A DNA stretch of 64,000 nucleotides from Bin90 sp965214635 (GTDB lineage: Bacteria; Chloroflexota; Dehalococcoidia; Lucifugimonadales; JADFKI01), in assembly GCA_965214635.1 (NCBI GenBank), contig OZ243964.1, forward strand, positions 930,001 to 994,000. Reading direction: 5' to 3'. The notes beneath the pieces are model-generated. The model was not told where the DNA came from and did not search any database. It worked only from the letters and a program-made list of their open reading frames with translations. Positions 33,542 to 42,415 of the stretch are shown one piece after another (position 1 is the stretch's first letter; each line of letters opens with the position of its first letter). A program made the position numbers and the translations under genes.

Positions 33542-35206
33542 TCACACCGCCCCGTCAATCGATATGTCCAACACAGCGGGCTTGCCCAGCGACAGCGCCT
33601 CGCCCAGCGCAGGCGCTATATCCGCCGGCTCGGTTACCCTGCGCCCATGCACACCCATCGCCTCCGCTATCGCAGCGATGTCGAACGGCGCAGGAAAATC
33701 CATCGCGATGTAATCACTCTCAGGCGCTTCCTGCCCCAGCAGTTCGGACTTGTACAAGTTCATATTGAGCTTGAGAATACGATAAGCGGCGTTGTTGCAG
33801 ATGACATACACCACCGGAATGTTCTCATTCGCAGCCGTCCACAGCGCCTGCACCGTCATCATCGAACTGCCATCGCCCACAACCGCCACCACCGGGCGCT
33901 GCGGCTCGGCAAGCTTGACGCCCATAGCGCCCCCCATACCCCAGCCCAGCGCACCCCCGCTGATGCCCAGCATGCTCCCGGGCGCATCAAAATCCAGCGC
34001 CCCAAATATCGCATCCCTAGTCGTAACCGCATCATCCACGATAATCGTACCCGGTGGCATTGCCGCTGCGATTTCGCTCATCATCCGCTCGGCAGACATC
34101 GGCAGGATGTCCCCGCGCTCACGAACCCGCCGCTCCCACTCAGCCAACAGCGCAGCCTTCGCCTCCGCAGCAGATGCCCCTCTGAGTTTAGCCGCCTCGC
34201 GCTCCAAGCCAGACATACGCCGCTCCAGCGCATCAGAGAGCGCACCCATCCCCGTGCGCGGGTCGGCAACTACACCCACATCGGTTGGCTCGCTGCGCCC
34301 AATCTCCGACACAGCAGAGTCTATGTGAACCAGAGACGCCCCCTCCCCAAGCGCAGACCCGCTGAAATGGAAGTAGCCCGGGAACGCAGGGCTGCCAACC
34401 ACAACCACAGCGTCGGCATCCGCTATCAGCGCCCTCCCCGACGGCAACGCCGGGCTTGCCAATCCCAAAAACTGCGGGTGGCTCGTGGGAAAGTTCACCT
34501 GCGAAAACTGCGCCGCATACACCCGCGCCCCGAGGGTTTCGGCGAGCCGCACCGCCTCAGCAGTGCCGCCAGACTGCCCCACACGATCCCCCACAAGCAG
34601 CACCGGATTCGCCGCACCCGCCAGCAACTCCGCCGCCGCCGAAACAGCATCTCCATCCGGCGCAATGCGCGTATACGCTGCGTGCGACCCCACAATCTCC
34701 ACATCCCCTTCGTCATCCAGCGCATTGGCAGAAAACGCCACATAAACCGGCCCAGTCGGAGGCGTCTTGGCTTCGATGAACGCGCGCCGCATCACACCCG
34801 GAACCTGCTCCGGATGCGTAACCTCCGCGCTCCACTTGCAAAACTGACTCACCATAGCCACAAGATCAGTGCGACCCTCCACCAGCTTGCGAACATCCTT
34901 ATTCGCCGATGTCAGCACCAGCGGGGTGTTCCCCTCCGCAGCGTTGGCAAGCAGACTAACGCCGTTGGCAAGCCCCGTCTCTATGTGCAAATTCACGAAC
35001 GCTGGCTCACCACGATAGCGCGCATAAGCATCCGCCATCCCCATCGCCGCCCCCTCTTGCACGGCAAGAATGTAGCGAATCTCAGGATGCCGCTCCAGCT
35101 CATCCAGTATCGGCCCCTCGCTCGTGCCCGGATTGCCGAATATGTGCTCCACACCCTCAGCCTTCAACATCTCCATCAGCGCGCGCTTACCGCTCATTAC
35201 CGCCAT
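33542..35206 (-). CDS. TPP enzyme, benzoylformate-decarboxylase-like
   Basis: A 554-residue TPP-dependent enzyme. The Pyr domain has the sequence FGNPGTSEGPILDELERH and the catalytic glutamate in AVQEGAAMGMADAYARY. The PP domain has VVAVVGDGSSMMTVQALWTA followed by CNNAAYRIL. NPGTSE and the QEGAA region are closest to benzoylformate decarboxylase and related enzymes rather than acetolactate synthase. ATG 35206 is chosen because AGGGAGG stands 6 bases upstream; an earlier frame start at 35227 lacks this. It is preceded on the same strand by the MoxR ATPase gene (73-base gap) and the CoxL-like gene. Substrate is unknown. Confidence 0.88.
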   Translation of the reverse strand: MAVMSGKRALMEMLKAEGVEHIFGNPGTSEGPILDELERHPEIRYILAVQEGAAMGMADAYARYRGEPAFVNLHIETGLANGVSLLANAAEGNTPLVLTSANKDVRKLVEGRTDLVAMVSQFCKWSAEVTHPEQVPGVMRRAFIEAKTPPTGPVYVAFSANALDDEGDVEIVGSHAAYTRIAPDGDAVSAAAELLAGAANPVLLVGDRVGQSGGTAEAVRLAETLGARVYAAQFSQVNFPTSHPQFLGLASPALPSGRALIADADAVVVVGSPAFPGYFHFSGSALGEGASLVHIDSAVSEIGRSEPTDVGVVADPRTGMGALSDALERRMSGLEREAAKLRGASAAEAKAALLAEWERRVRERGDILPMSAERMMSEIAAAMPPGTIIVDDAVTTRDAIFGALDFDAPGSMLGISGGALGWGMGGAMGVKLAEPQRPVVAVVGDGSSMMTVQALWTAANENIPVVYVICNNAAYRILKLNMNLYKSELLGQEAPESDYIAMDFPAPFDIAAIAEAMGVHGRRVTEPADIAPALGEALSLGKPAVLDISIDGAV

Positions 35207-35279
35207 CAACAGCCTCCCTGTAACCAATGTCTCATTTACAAGAGCAGCGAAAATCCCAGTCCCGACGCTTATGCCACCA

Positions 35280-36170
35280 TTAAATTCTGCTCAAAATTTC
35301 GTCCACAGCCTCCGCACGAAAACGCTCCAAATCATCAGCGTCCTTGATAATCGCCCCCAGCGTGCGCTCCACAGCCTCGCGATCCAGATGCTCGATGTGC
35401 AGCGCCACCATCGCGCGCGCCCAATCCAGCGTCTCCGAAATCCCCGGAACCTTGTCCAGCCCCGCGCGGCGAGCGTTGTCCACAAACCGCACCACTTGGC
35501 GCGCCAGCCCATCCTCTATGCCATTCACTTTGGAGCGCACAATCCGAAGCTCTTTCGCAAGATCCGGATAGTCTATCCACAAATACAGACAGCGCCGCCG
35601 CAGTGCATCCGACAAATCCCGCGTGCGGTTCGATGTGAGGATGACCAGCGGACGGTGTTTCGCCCGAATTGTCCCTATCTCAGGTATGGTAACTTGAAAG
35701 TCCGACAGCGCCTCCAGCAAGAACGCCTCGAATTCCTCATCCGCGCGATCCACCTCGTCTATCAGCAGCACCGGAGACCTGTGCGCCTCAGTCAGCGCAG
35801 CAAGCAGCGGACGCTTCAGCAAAAACGGCTCGCTGAATATCTCCCGCTCCCTATCCTCCACACTGCGCTCACTGCGCTCATCCAGCCGTATCCGCAGCAT
35901 CTGCTTCGAATAGTTCCACTCATACAGCGCTGTGGACACATCCAAACCCTCATAGCACTGCAAACGGATGAGCCGAGTGTCAAGTAAACTCGCCATCACA
36001 TTGGCAATCTCCGTCTTGCCCACACCCGGGCGCCCCTCAATCAGCAGCGGCCGCTCAAGCGTCTGCGCCATGTAAATGGAAGTAGCAATGGCAGCATCGC
36101 CAATATAGCTCTCGGATTCGAGCCTGTCCAAAATATCCCTAATCGGGTCGATGTCGGATTGTATCCGCAA
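35280..36170 (-). CDS. MoxR-type AAA+ ATPase (CoxD-like)
   Basis: A 296-residue MoxR-family ATPase. Walker A is LIEGRPGVGKTEIANVMA, Walker B is SPVLLIDEVDRADEEFEAFL, sensor 1 is LVILTSNRTRDLSDALRRRC, and CLYLWIDYPDLAKE follows. These are typical of CoxD, which helps mature the copper-molybdenum centre of CO dehydrogenase, and of related MoxR chaperones. The start appears to be TTG 36170 after an AGGA motif. It lies 205 bases downstream of the CoxL-like gene and in the same direction, which fits an assembly role for that enzyme. A coxE-type VWA partner is not present. The role is inferred from the neighbour. Confidence 0.88.
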   Translation of the reverse strand: MRIQSDIDPIRDILDRLESESYIGDAAIATSIYMAQTLERPLLIEGRPGVGKTEIANVMASLLDTRLIRLQCYEGLDVSTALYEWNYSKQMLRIRLDERSERSVEDREREIFSEPFLLKRPLLAALTEAHRSPVLLIDEVDRADEEFEAFLLEALSDFQVTIPEIGTIRAKHRPLVILTSNRTRDLSDALRRRCLYLWIDYPDLAKELRIVRSKVNGIEDGLARQVVRFVDNARRAGLDKVPGISETLDWARAMVALHIEHLDREAVERTLGAIIKDADDLERFRAEAVDEILSRI

Positions 36171-36260
36171 TGTCCATCCTAAAATCTAGGTCAATCAGCG
36201 CAATGCCAGCACACAAACCGCAAGAGCTAGCACCGCCATATCAACCCCATCGTGTCAAAA

Positions 36261-36308
36261 GAGGAATCCCGAGCGCGCCCCATCAGGGCACACACCCTAG
36301 GATTCCTC
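36261..36308 (-). terminator. Long hairpin after the CoxL-like gene
   Basis: On the minus strand, GAGGAATCC (36308-36300) pairs perfectly with GGATTCCTC (36269-36261), with a partly self-complementary 30-base interior, followed by TTTT (36260-36257). It sits about 70 bases past the CoxL-like stop and could end or attenuate transcription before the MoxR gene. Confidence 0.45.
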
Positions 36309-36375
36309 ACTGCTGCACCTCATCGGAACAAACGCAGCCGTCAGCACGCACAAGCAGCCAACGCCCAGCCACAAC

Positions 36376-38733
36376 CTAACCGCCGCGCGCCTCACTGATG
36401 ATGCGCCACACCTTCTCAGACTTGGCAGGCATGTCGATGTGCCGCACCCCGAAAGGCGAAAGCGCATCCACCACCGCGTTGATGACCGCCGGCGATGCAG
36501 CAATCGTGCCGGTCTCCCCAGCACCCTTCACCCCAAGCGGATTGGTCGGCGAAGGCGTTACCGTGCGCGCCGTCTCGAACGACGGCAAGTTCTCCGCCTT
36601 GGGTATCGCATAGTCCAGCATGCTGCCGCTGATGAGCTGCCCATCCTCGTCATAGACGCCCTCTTCCAACAGCGCCTGCCCAATGCCTTGCGCCACACCT
36701 CCGTGAACCATCCCCTCCACAATCATCGGGTTGATGACATTGCCCACATCGTCCACCGCCACATACCGCAGCACCTGCGTATCGCCCGTGTCCGCATCCA
36801 CCTCCACCACGCAGATGTGCGTGCCGAACGGCCAAGTGAAGTTCTGCGGGTCATAGATGCTCGTGGCTTCCAAGCCCGGCTCCAAACCCTCCGGCAGCCC
36901 GTCATACCAGTACGCCGCAAGCGCTATCTCCCCGAAAGACTTGGCTTCCTCCGCGGGCGCGCCCTGCACAAAGAGCTTGCCATCCTCATACACCACATCC
37001 TCAGGCGCCGCCTCAAGCATATGCGCCGCAATCCGCCGCGCCTTATCCTTAATCTTCTCCACGCTCATATGGATCGCCGTGCCGCCCACAACCGCACTGC
37101 GGCTGCCGAATGTGCCCGTGCCCTGCTGCACCTGCGCCGTGTCCGACTCCACAACCTCAACATCCTCCACAGCGATACCCAGCTCCGATGCCGCAAGCTG
37201 CGCAAAGGTCGTCTCATGCCCCTGCCCATGTCCAGACGCACCGCTATATACCGTAACTTTGCCAGTCGGATGCACCCGCACAAGCGAACTCTCCCACACC
37301 CCAGCACGCGCGCCAAGCGAGTACGCCACCGCAGATGGCGCCATCCCGCATATCTCCACATAAGTCGACAGCCCTACGCCCAAGTACCTGCCCTGCTCAC
37401 GCGCCGCCGCCTGCTCAGCACGAAAATCGTCATACCCGACCATGCCAAGCGCAAGATCAAGCGCCTTCTCATACTCCCCGCTATCGTAACTAACACCCGT
37501 GGCAACCTCATACCCATCCTCAAACGACGGGATGAGGTTCTTGCGCCGCACCTCAGCCGGGTCCATCCCAACCTCTGCGGCGAATATGTCCAACAGCCGC
37601 TCCACGATGTAGGTCGCCTCAGGACGCCCCGCCCCGCGATAAGCATCGACAGGCGTGGTGTTCGTGAACACCCCAATAACCTTGCACCGCACATTCTCTA
37701 TCTTGTACGGTCCCACCAGCATCAGCCCAAACAAGTATGTGGGAATAGCAGGCGCGAAAGTGGACAGGTATGCGCCCATGTTGGCATACACCGTCCCCTG
37801 TATCCCCGTGATAGTCCCATCGCTGTTGCCCACTATCTCCCAATCGCCGATGTGGTCGCGCCCGTGCGTTGTGGCAAGATAGTTCTCTTGACGCTCTTCC
37901 GTCCACTTCACCGGCCTGCCCAGCGCCTTCGCAATCACAAACGCAATGACCTCTTCAGCATACAAGTAAAGCTTGCACCCGAAACCGCCTCCCACATCCG
38001 GCGCAACCACTCGTATCTGATGCTCCGGATGCCCCGTAACCAGCGCCAGCAGCAAGCGCACCAAATGCGGTATCTGCGAAGATGTCCATACCGTCACATG
38101 GTTCGTGCCCGGATTGTAATCCGCAACAACCGCCCTGCCCTCCATCGAGTTCGGAATGAGCCGCTGATTCACCACCCGCTGGCTCACACGCACCTCCGCA
38201 GACGCAGACGCAGCATCCACATCCCCGCCAGCAACCTCCCACTCGAAGCCGATGTTATTCGGCGCATCATCATGAACTTGCGGCGCGCCGTCCCAAGTCG
38301 CTTCCTCCGCATTCACCGCCGCAGGAAGCACATCGTAATCCACCTCCACCAAAGCCGCGGCGTCCACAGCAGCCGTAGCATCAGTCGCAATCACAGCCAC
38401 CACCGCATCTCCCACACAGCGCACCTTCCCGATGGCAAGCGGCGGATGCGGCACCTCCACAGTGTCCGGCACAACCCAACCGCACGGCAAAGACCCGAGC
38501 TGCTCAGCCAGATCCTCACCCGTAAACACAGTAACCACGCCGTCCATCGCCGCCGCCGCAGATGTGTCTATGCTAGTAATGTTGGCGTGGGCATAAGGGC
38601 TGCGAACCAGCGCCATATGCAGCATACCCACAAGCTTAATGTCATCAACATATGTGCCCCTGCCAGTGATAAGGCGCGGGTCTTCTCGACGCTTAATGCT
38701 TTGACCGAAAATCGGGGAAGTTGCAGTAGTCAT
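36376..38733 (-). CDS. Molybdopterin-binding large subunit, form II CoxL-like
   Basis: A 785-residue large subunit of the xanthine dehydrogenase/aerobic CO dehydrogenase family. Cofactor regions include APDVGGGFGCKLYLYAEE (245-262) and GASGHGQGHETTFAQLAA. The C-terminal catalytic glutamate lies in GVKGAGETGTIAASP. The active-site loop reads AYRGAGR (364-370), the form II signature. True CO dehydrogenases (form I) have AYxCSFR, so CO may not be the substrate. AAGGAGG precedes ATG 38733. The FAD (CoxM) and 2Fe-2S (CoxS) subunit genes that normally flank coxL are missing from the window. A MoxR ATPase and a TPP enzyme follow downstream. Confidence 0.93.
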   Translation of the reverse strand: MTTATSPIFGQSIKRREDPRLITGRGTYVDDIKLVGMLHMALVRSPYAHANITSIDTSAAAAMDGVVTVFTGEDLAEQLGSLPCGWVVPDTVEVPHPPLAIGKVRCVGDAVVAVIATDATAAVDAAALVEVDYDVLPAAVNAEEATWDGAPQVHDDAPNNIGFEWEVAGGDVDAASASAEVRVSQRVVNQRLIPNSMEGRAVVADYNPGTNHVTVWTSSQIPHLVRLLLALVTGHPEHQIRVVAPDVGGGFGCKLYLYAEEVIAFVIAKALGRPVKWTEERQENYLATTHGRDHIGDWEIVGNSDGTITGIQGTVYANMGAYLSTFAPAIPTYLFGLMLVGPYKIENVRCKVIGVFTNTTPVDAYRGAGRPEATYIVERLLDIFAAEVGMDPAEVRRKNLIPSFEDGYEVATGVSYDSGEYEKALDLALGMVGYDDFRAEQAAAREQGRYLGVGLSTYVEICGMAPSAVAYSLGARAGVWESSLVRVHPTGKVTVYSGASGHGQGHETTFAQLAASELGIAVEDVEVVESDTAQVQQGTGTFGSRSAVVGGTAIHMSVEKIKDKARRIAAHMLEAAPEDVVYEDGKLFVQGAPAEEAKSFGEIALAAYWYDGLPEGLEPGLEATSIYDPQNFTWPFGTHICVVEVDADTGDTQVLRYVAVDDVGNVINPMIVEGMVHGGVAQGIGQALLEEGVYDEDGQLISGSMLDYAIPKAENLPSFETARTVTPSPTNPLGVKGAGETGTIAASPAVINAVVDALSPFGVRHIDMPAKSEKVWRIISEARGG

Positions 38734-38876
38734 TCATATCCTCCTTGCGTAAGCGGGCATCCCCGCAGAATCGCCGTAACCGCCGCCGCACAGGCAACGG
38801 ATAGGCATCCGCATTGTGCGGTTACTTTACATTAACAACTAGGATATGGCAAGCATACGCAAACCCACAACCGCCC

Positions 38877-39800
38877 TCACGCATCAGCAGACGGCCGCCG
38901 CGCTCGCGGATGCGCCTTCATATAAACCTGCCTCGCGCGAGCATTGGTAACATGCGTGTATATCTGAGTCGTCGCAGGGCTAGCGTGCCCCATCAGATCC
39001 TGCACCACCCGCAAATCCGCGCCGCCCTCAAGCATATGTGTCGCATACGAATGCCTAAGCGTATGCGTATGTACACCCGCCGGCAGCGCCGCCTTCACAC
39101 TATACCGCCGCACCCTCTCTTGTATGCTCCGCTGGCTAAGCCTCCCCCCGAATCGGTTCAGGAACAAGAACATTTCGCTGTTCCGCCCCGCTAGCTGAGG
39201 CCGTCCCCTCTTCAAGTACGCATCCAGCGCCGACCTCGCCGCCTCACCAAGCAGCACCACCCGCTCTTTAGCCCCCTTGCCCACAACCCGCGCCTCGCGA
39301 GTCTTCAAGTTCAAATCTATGACCTGCAGATTGCTCGCCTCGCTAACCCGCAGCCCGCCGCCATATATCACCTCCAACAGCGCAATATCCCGCAAGCCAA
39401 TAGGCGTCGTCGCATCCGGCGCCTCCATCAGCCGCTTGGCTTGTTCCTGCGACAAAAAGCGCGGCAACCGCTTCTCCACTCGCATCACACCCCGCTTGGG
39501 CAGCGGGTCGCTGTCTATAACCCCCTTGCGCACCAACCACCGCAAAAACCCCCGCAGCGTGCTCAACTTGCGAGACACGCTGTGCCGCACATACCCTATC
39601 TGCGTCAGCCACGCCAAATACCCCCGCAGAATATGGCGGTCCAGCAACCGCAAATCCGCAATTTCCTTCAAGCACAAATAGTCATACAGCGGCATCAAAT
39701 CCGCCCTATAATTACGGATAGTCAAGTCCGCAAGCGACCTCTCCGCCCGCAAATGCTCCGCAAACCCATCAACCAGCCCCTGCCACTCTTGCTCATCCAT
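38877..39800 (-). CDS. Tyrosine recombinase XerC/XerD
   Basis: A 307-residue tyrosine recombinase of the Xer type, which resolves chromosome dimers at dif. The N-terminal SAM-like domain binds DNA (YLAWLTQIGYVRHSVSRKLS). The catalytic set is complete: Arg in GGGLRVSEASN, Lys in VGKGAKERVV, His-x2-Arg in HTHTLRHSYATHML, His in DLMGHAS and the nucleophile Tyr in TQIYTHV. ATG 39800 (MDEQEWQ) is preferred because GGAGG is 7 bases upstream; a GTG 5 codons earlier is less likely. It stands alone and diverges from the ABC export genes. Whether it is XerC, XerD or a single Xer cannot be decided here. Confidence 0.92.
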   Translation of the reverse strand: MDEQEWQGLVDGFAEHLRAERSLADLTIRNYRADLMPLYDYLCLKEIADLRLLDRHILRGYLAWLTQIGYVRHSVSRKLSTLRGFLRWLVRKGVIDSDPLPKRGVMRVEKRLPRFLSQEQAKRLMEAPDATTPIGLRDIALLEVIYGGGLRVSEASNLQVIDLNLKTREARVVGKGAKERVVLLGEAARSALDAYLKRGRPQLAGRNSEMFLFLNRFGGRLSQRSIQERVRRYSVKAALPAGVHTHTLRHSYATHMLEGGADLRVVQDLMGHASPATTQIYTHVTNARARQVYMKAHPRARRPSADA

Positions 39801-40098
39801 ACAAAAAACCTCCACAATTCTGCCCCGTCAGCTCAACAGCACAAATCCCATCGCCCACATATCTCTTTTTGCTCCCTTATACAAAAAATACAAAAACCTA
39901 ACCATTTGCTTCAAGCAGCGTTTCAACCCCTAATCAACCTATTCATCCCCAACGCTCCGCATCACCCCCAAAAAGCGCCCATACGCAAAAACAAAAACTG
40001 ACGCCCGCAATCCCCGTACTGCTATAATGAATGCCCCTGAGCGCTTGCAGGCTTGCAAGTATAAAGCGCTACTATAACCACGATGGAGGAACCCCACC
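39801..40098. promoter_or_regulatory. Divergent control region of xer and the export genes
   Basis: This region holds a plus-strand promoter with CTGACG (39998-40003), a 19-base spacer and a perfect TATAAT (40023-40028). Just downstream is a nested dyad: CTTGCA (40043-40048) with TGCAAG (40053-40058), enclosed by GCGCT (40040-40044) and AGCGC (40064-40068). Such a dyad between promoter and gene could be an operator or a leader hairpin. The remaining 190 bases toward xer are A+C-rich and hold nothing I can name. Confidence 0.5.
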
Positions 40099-42390
40099 AT
40101 GAGGCGGCTGCTAGACGCGCTGAAACACACTAAACGATGGCAAAAAGTGCTCATAGCAGCAGCAGCGCTAGTGCTAGTCGTCGCCGTGCTCATAATAGCC
40201 GGCGTAAACATCCCGTTCATCAGCAGCCAAAACGCAGAACAAGAACTCGCCGAAACCGACCGCATCATCCCCGTCAGGCGCGACAGCCTGCAAAACCAAG
40301 TCTCCATCAACGGCAGCATCGTGTTCTCCAACGACGAAACCCTCGTCTTCGGCTCAGAAGGCTTCGTGCACGAAGTCTTGGTCACCGAAGGCGAACTCGT
40401 AACCACAGGACAACCCCTCGTCAAACTAGACCCAGAAAGCGCCGGCAAACTACACCACGCCGTCGCACAAGCAGAAGTAGATTACCAAGACGCACTCACC
40501 ACACTCGAAGAAGCCCGCACACAAACACTCGCCATCGCCGAAGCCGAACTCGCCGTCGCCAACGCCGCCGTGCAGCGCCGCGAAGCCCGCGAAACCCTCA
40601 ACACACTGCTCAACCCCGAACCCAACACCATCGCCGAGCACGAAGCCACACTCGCCGACGCCGAACTCGCACTCCACGACGCCCAAGAGGCATACGACAC
40701 ACTGCTCAACCCCGAAGAACACACACTCACCGCCGCCGAAGAAGCCGTCGCACAAGCCGAAATCGCCCTGCGCGACAGCGAATACGCACTCGGCTTCTCA
40801 CTCTCAGACGCCCAAACAGACCTTCACTCCGCCGAACAAGACTTCGCAGTCGCCACACTAAACCTAGCCGCCGCCGAAAACACCACCGAACTAGACGAAC
40901 CCCAAGAAACACTCGAACAAGAACGCGCCGACTACCGCAACACAGTCAAAAAGTGGACAGGCGTCCACATCACCGACGACGAACTGCTCCCCCCAAACAA
41001 GCTTTTCGACAAACTGGAATTTGTGCCCGAAGAGGCGTACTCGCACCAACACCAACTCTTCCCCAACGGCGAACTCATCGACAACCCCGCAACCCGCTGG
41101 AACGAGCTGACCGTCTTCGCTTGGCGCAACCTATACCCGGGCTACACCACCATCGAAGTGCAATGCGAAAACAACACCCTGCTCCCAGACAAGGAATCCG
41201 ACACCACAAACACCAACTCCGAACTCTGCATGCAGCGCGACATGAATAACGCATGGGACGAACTCACAGCCGCCCAAGACAAGTTCGACACCGCCCAAGA
41301 CAACCACCAACAAGACATCGCCTCCGCCACCTCAAACCTCATTCGCGCCACCACAGCGCGCGACGAAGCACAACTCACACTCGACCGCCTCCGAGTCGGC
41401 GCACCCGACGACCAACTGCTGCTACACCGCTACTACACCGCCCGCGCCGACCTAGACAAAACACAGCGCGACTTGGAAGAGCTAGAAAACCCTCGCCCCG
41501 CCGAACTAAACAGCAAACGCCACCAAGTATCCCTCGCCACAGCCAACCGCAACAAAGCCAAACAAGACCTCGCAGACCTGCTAAACCCCGAACCCACAGC
41601 AATCTCACACGCGCGCAGCGACCTAGCACTCGCCAACGCCCGCCTCGCCGACGCACAGGCAGCACTGCAGCGCATCCACGACCAGCGCGACCTTAACATC
41701 ACCCTCCACGAAGCCGCAGTAACCTCCGCACAAGCCAATGTCAGCGGCGCAACCCGCCGCTACGAAGACTCCACCCTCAAAGCACCCTTCAACGGCTTCA
41801 TCGCCAAAATCGCCGTAGAAACCGGCCAAGAAGTAGAACGATTCGACGAAATCGTACAAGTCATCAACACAAACATCGTCCGCGTAGAAGGCAGCGTCGA
41901 CGAAATAGACATCCTATCCCTGCAGCGCGGCGCAACCGCAACCGTCACAATGGACGCCGTTCCCGACGAAGTGTTCAACGGCGTAATCAGCAGCATAAGC
42001 TCCACCGCATCCAGCCAAGACGGCATCGTTACCTTCGATGTGAAAGTCGACCTGACCATCCCCGACGACATCACCCTCCAAGAAGGCTTGAGCGCCGTCG
42101 CATCCATCGAAGCCGGCGAAATCAGCGGACTAATCGTCCCCTATCAAGCCATCTTCTACAACGAAGACAACCGACCCTACATCCGCGTGATGGAGAACGG
42201 CATAATCGCAGAGCAACCGGTCGTGCTAGGCAACGGCGACGGCTTCTGGACCATCGTAGAAAGCGGCTTGGAAGAAGGCACACAGATAGTCATGCCCCTG
42301 CGCCCCGACGAAATACCCGCATTCGAAAACGAAAACACACGCGGCGGCATCATCATCCGAGGCGGCGGCAGACGCCCACCACGGCAATAA
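40099..42390 (+). CDS. MacA-like periplasmic adaptor with extended coiled coil
   Basis: A 763-residue membrane-fusion protein, about twice the usual 370-400. One N-terminal helix (VLIAAAALVLVVAVLIIAG) anchors it. A split lipoyl half follows (SINGSIVFSNDETL to VTTGQPLVKL), then about 400 residues of Ala/Glu/Gln-rich coiled coil. The second lipoyl half is STLKAPFNGFIAKIAVETGQ, with beta-barrel domains to the end. The coiled coil carries LLNPE-type turns at three places (TLLNPEPNTIAEHE, TLLNPEEHTLTAAE, DLLNPEPTAISHA), so it grew by hairpin duplication. A loop with two cysteines (VQCENNTLLPDK, ELCMQRDM) interrupts it. The ATPase and permease genes follow, so it completes an ABC export system. Confidence 0.88.
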   Translation: MRRLLDALKHTKRWQKVLIAAAALVLVVAVLIIAGVNIPFISSQNAEQELAETDRIIPVRRDSLQNQVSINGSIVFSNDETLVFGSEGFVHEVLVTEGELVTTGQPLVKLDPESAGKLHHAVAQAEVDYQDALTTLEEARTQTLAIAEAELAVANAAVQRREARETLNTLLNPEPNTIAEHEATLADAELALHDAQEAYDTLLNPEEHTLTAAEEAVAQAEIALRDSEYALGFSLSDAQTDLHSAEQDFAVATLNLAAAENTTELDEPQETLEQERADYRNTVKKWTGVHITDDELLPPNKLFDKLEFVPEEAYSHQHQLFPNGELIDNPATRWNELTVFAWRNLYPGYTTIEVQCENNTLLPDKESDTTNTNSELCMQRDMNNAWDELTAAQDKFDTAQDNHQQDIASATSNLIRATTARDEAQLTLDRLRVGAPDDQLLLHRYYTARADLDKTQRDLEELENPRPAELNSKRHQVSLATANRNKAKQDLADLLNPEPTAISHARSDLALANARLADAQAALQRIHDQRDLNITLHEAAVTSAQANVSGATRRYEDSTLKAPFNGFIAKIAVETGQEVERFDEIVQVINTNIVRVEGSVDEIDILSLQRGATATVTMDAVPDEVFNGVISSISSTASSQDGIVTFDVKVDLTIPDDITLQEGLSAVASIEAGEISGLIVPYQAIFYNEDNRPYIRVMENGIIAEQPVVLGNGDGFWTIVESGLEEGTQIVMPLRPDEIPAFENENTRGGIIIRGGGRRPPRQ

Positions 42391-42415
42391 CGCCGCACAT
42401 CCCAAAGGCAACACC

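Noticed and set aside
33542..35206. Acetolactate synthase (ilvB) for this TPP enzyme
   Set aside because: The NPGTSE and QEGAA blocks fit the benzoylformate decarboxylase group better and no ilvN small subunit is nearby.
36376..38733. True aerobic CO dehydrogenase
   Set aside because: The active-site loop is AYRGAGR (form II) and not AYxCSFR, and CoxM and CoxS are not adjacent.
36439..38835. 798-residue plus-strand frame opposite the CoxL-like gene
   Set aside because: It is an antisense shadow caused by codon bias in the real minus-strand gene.
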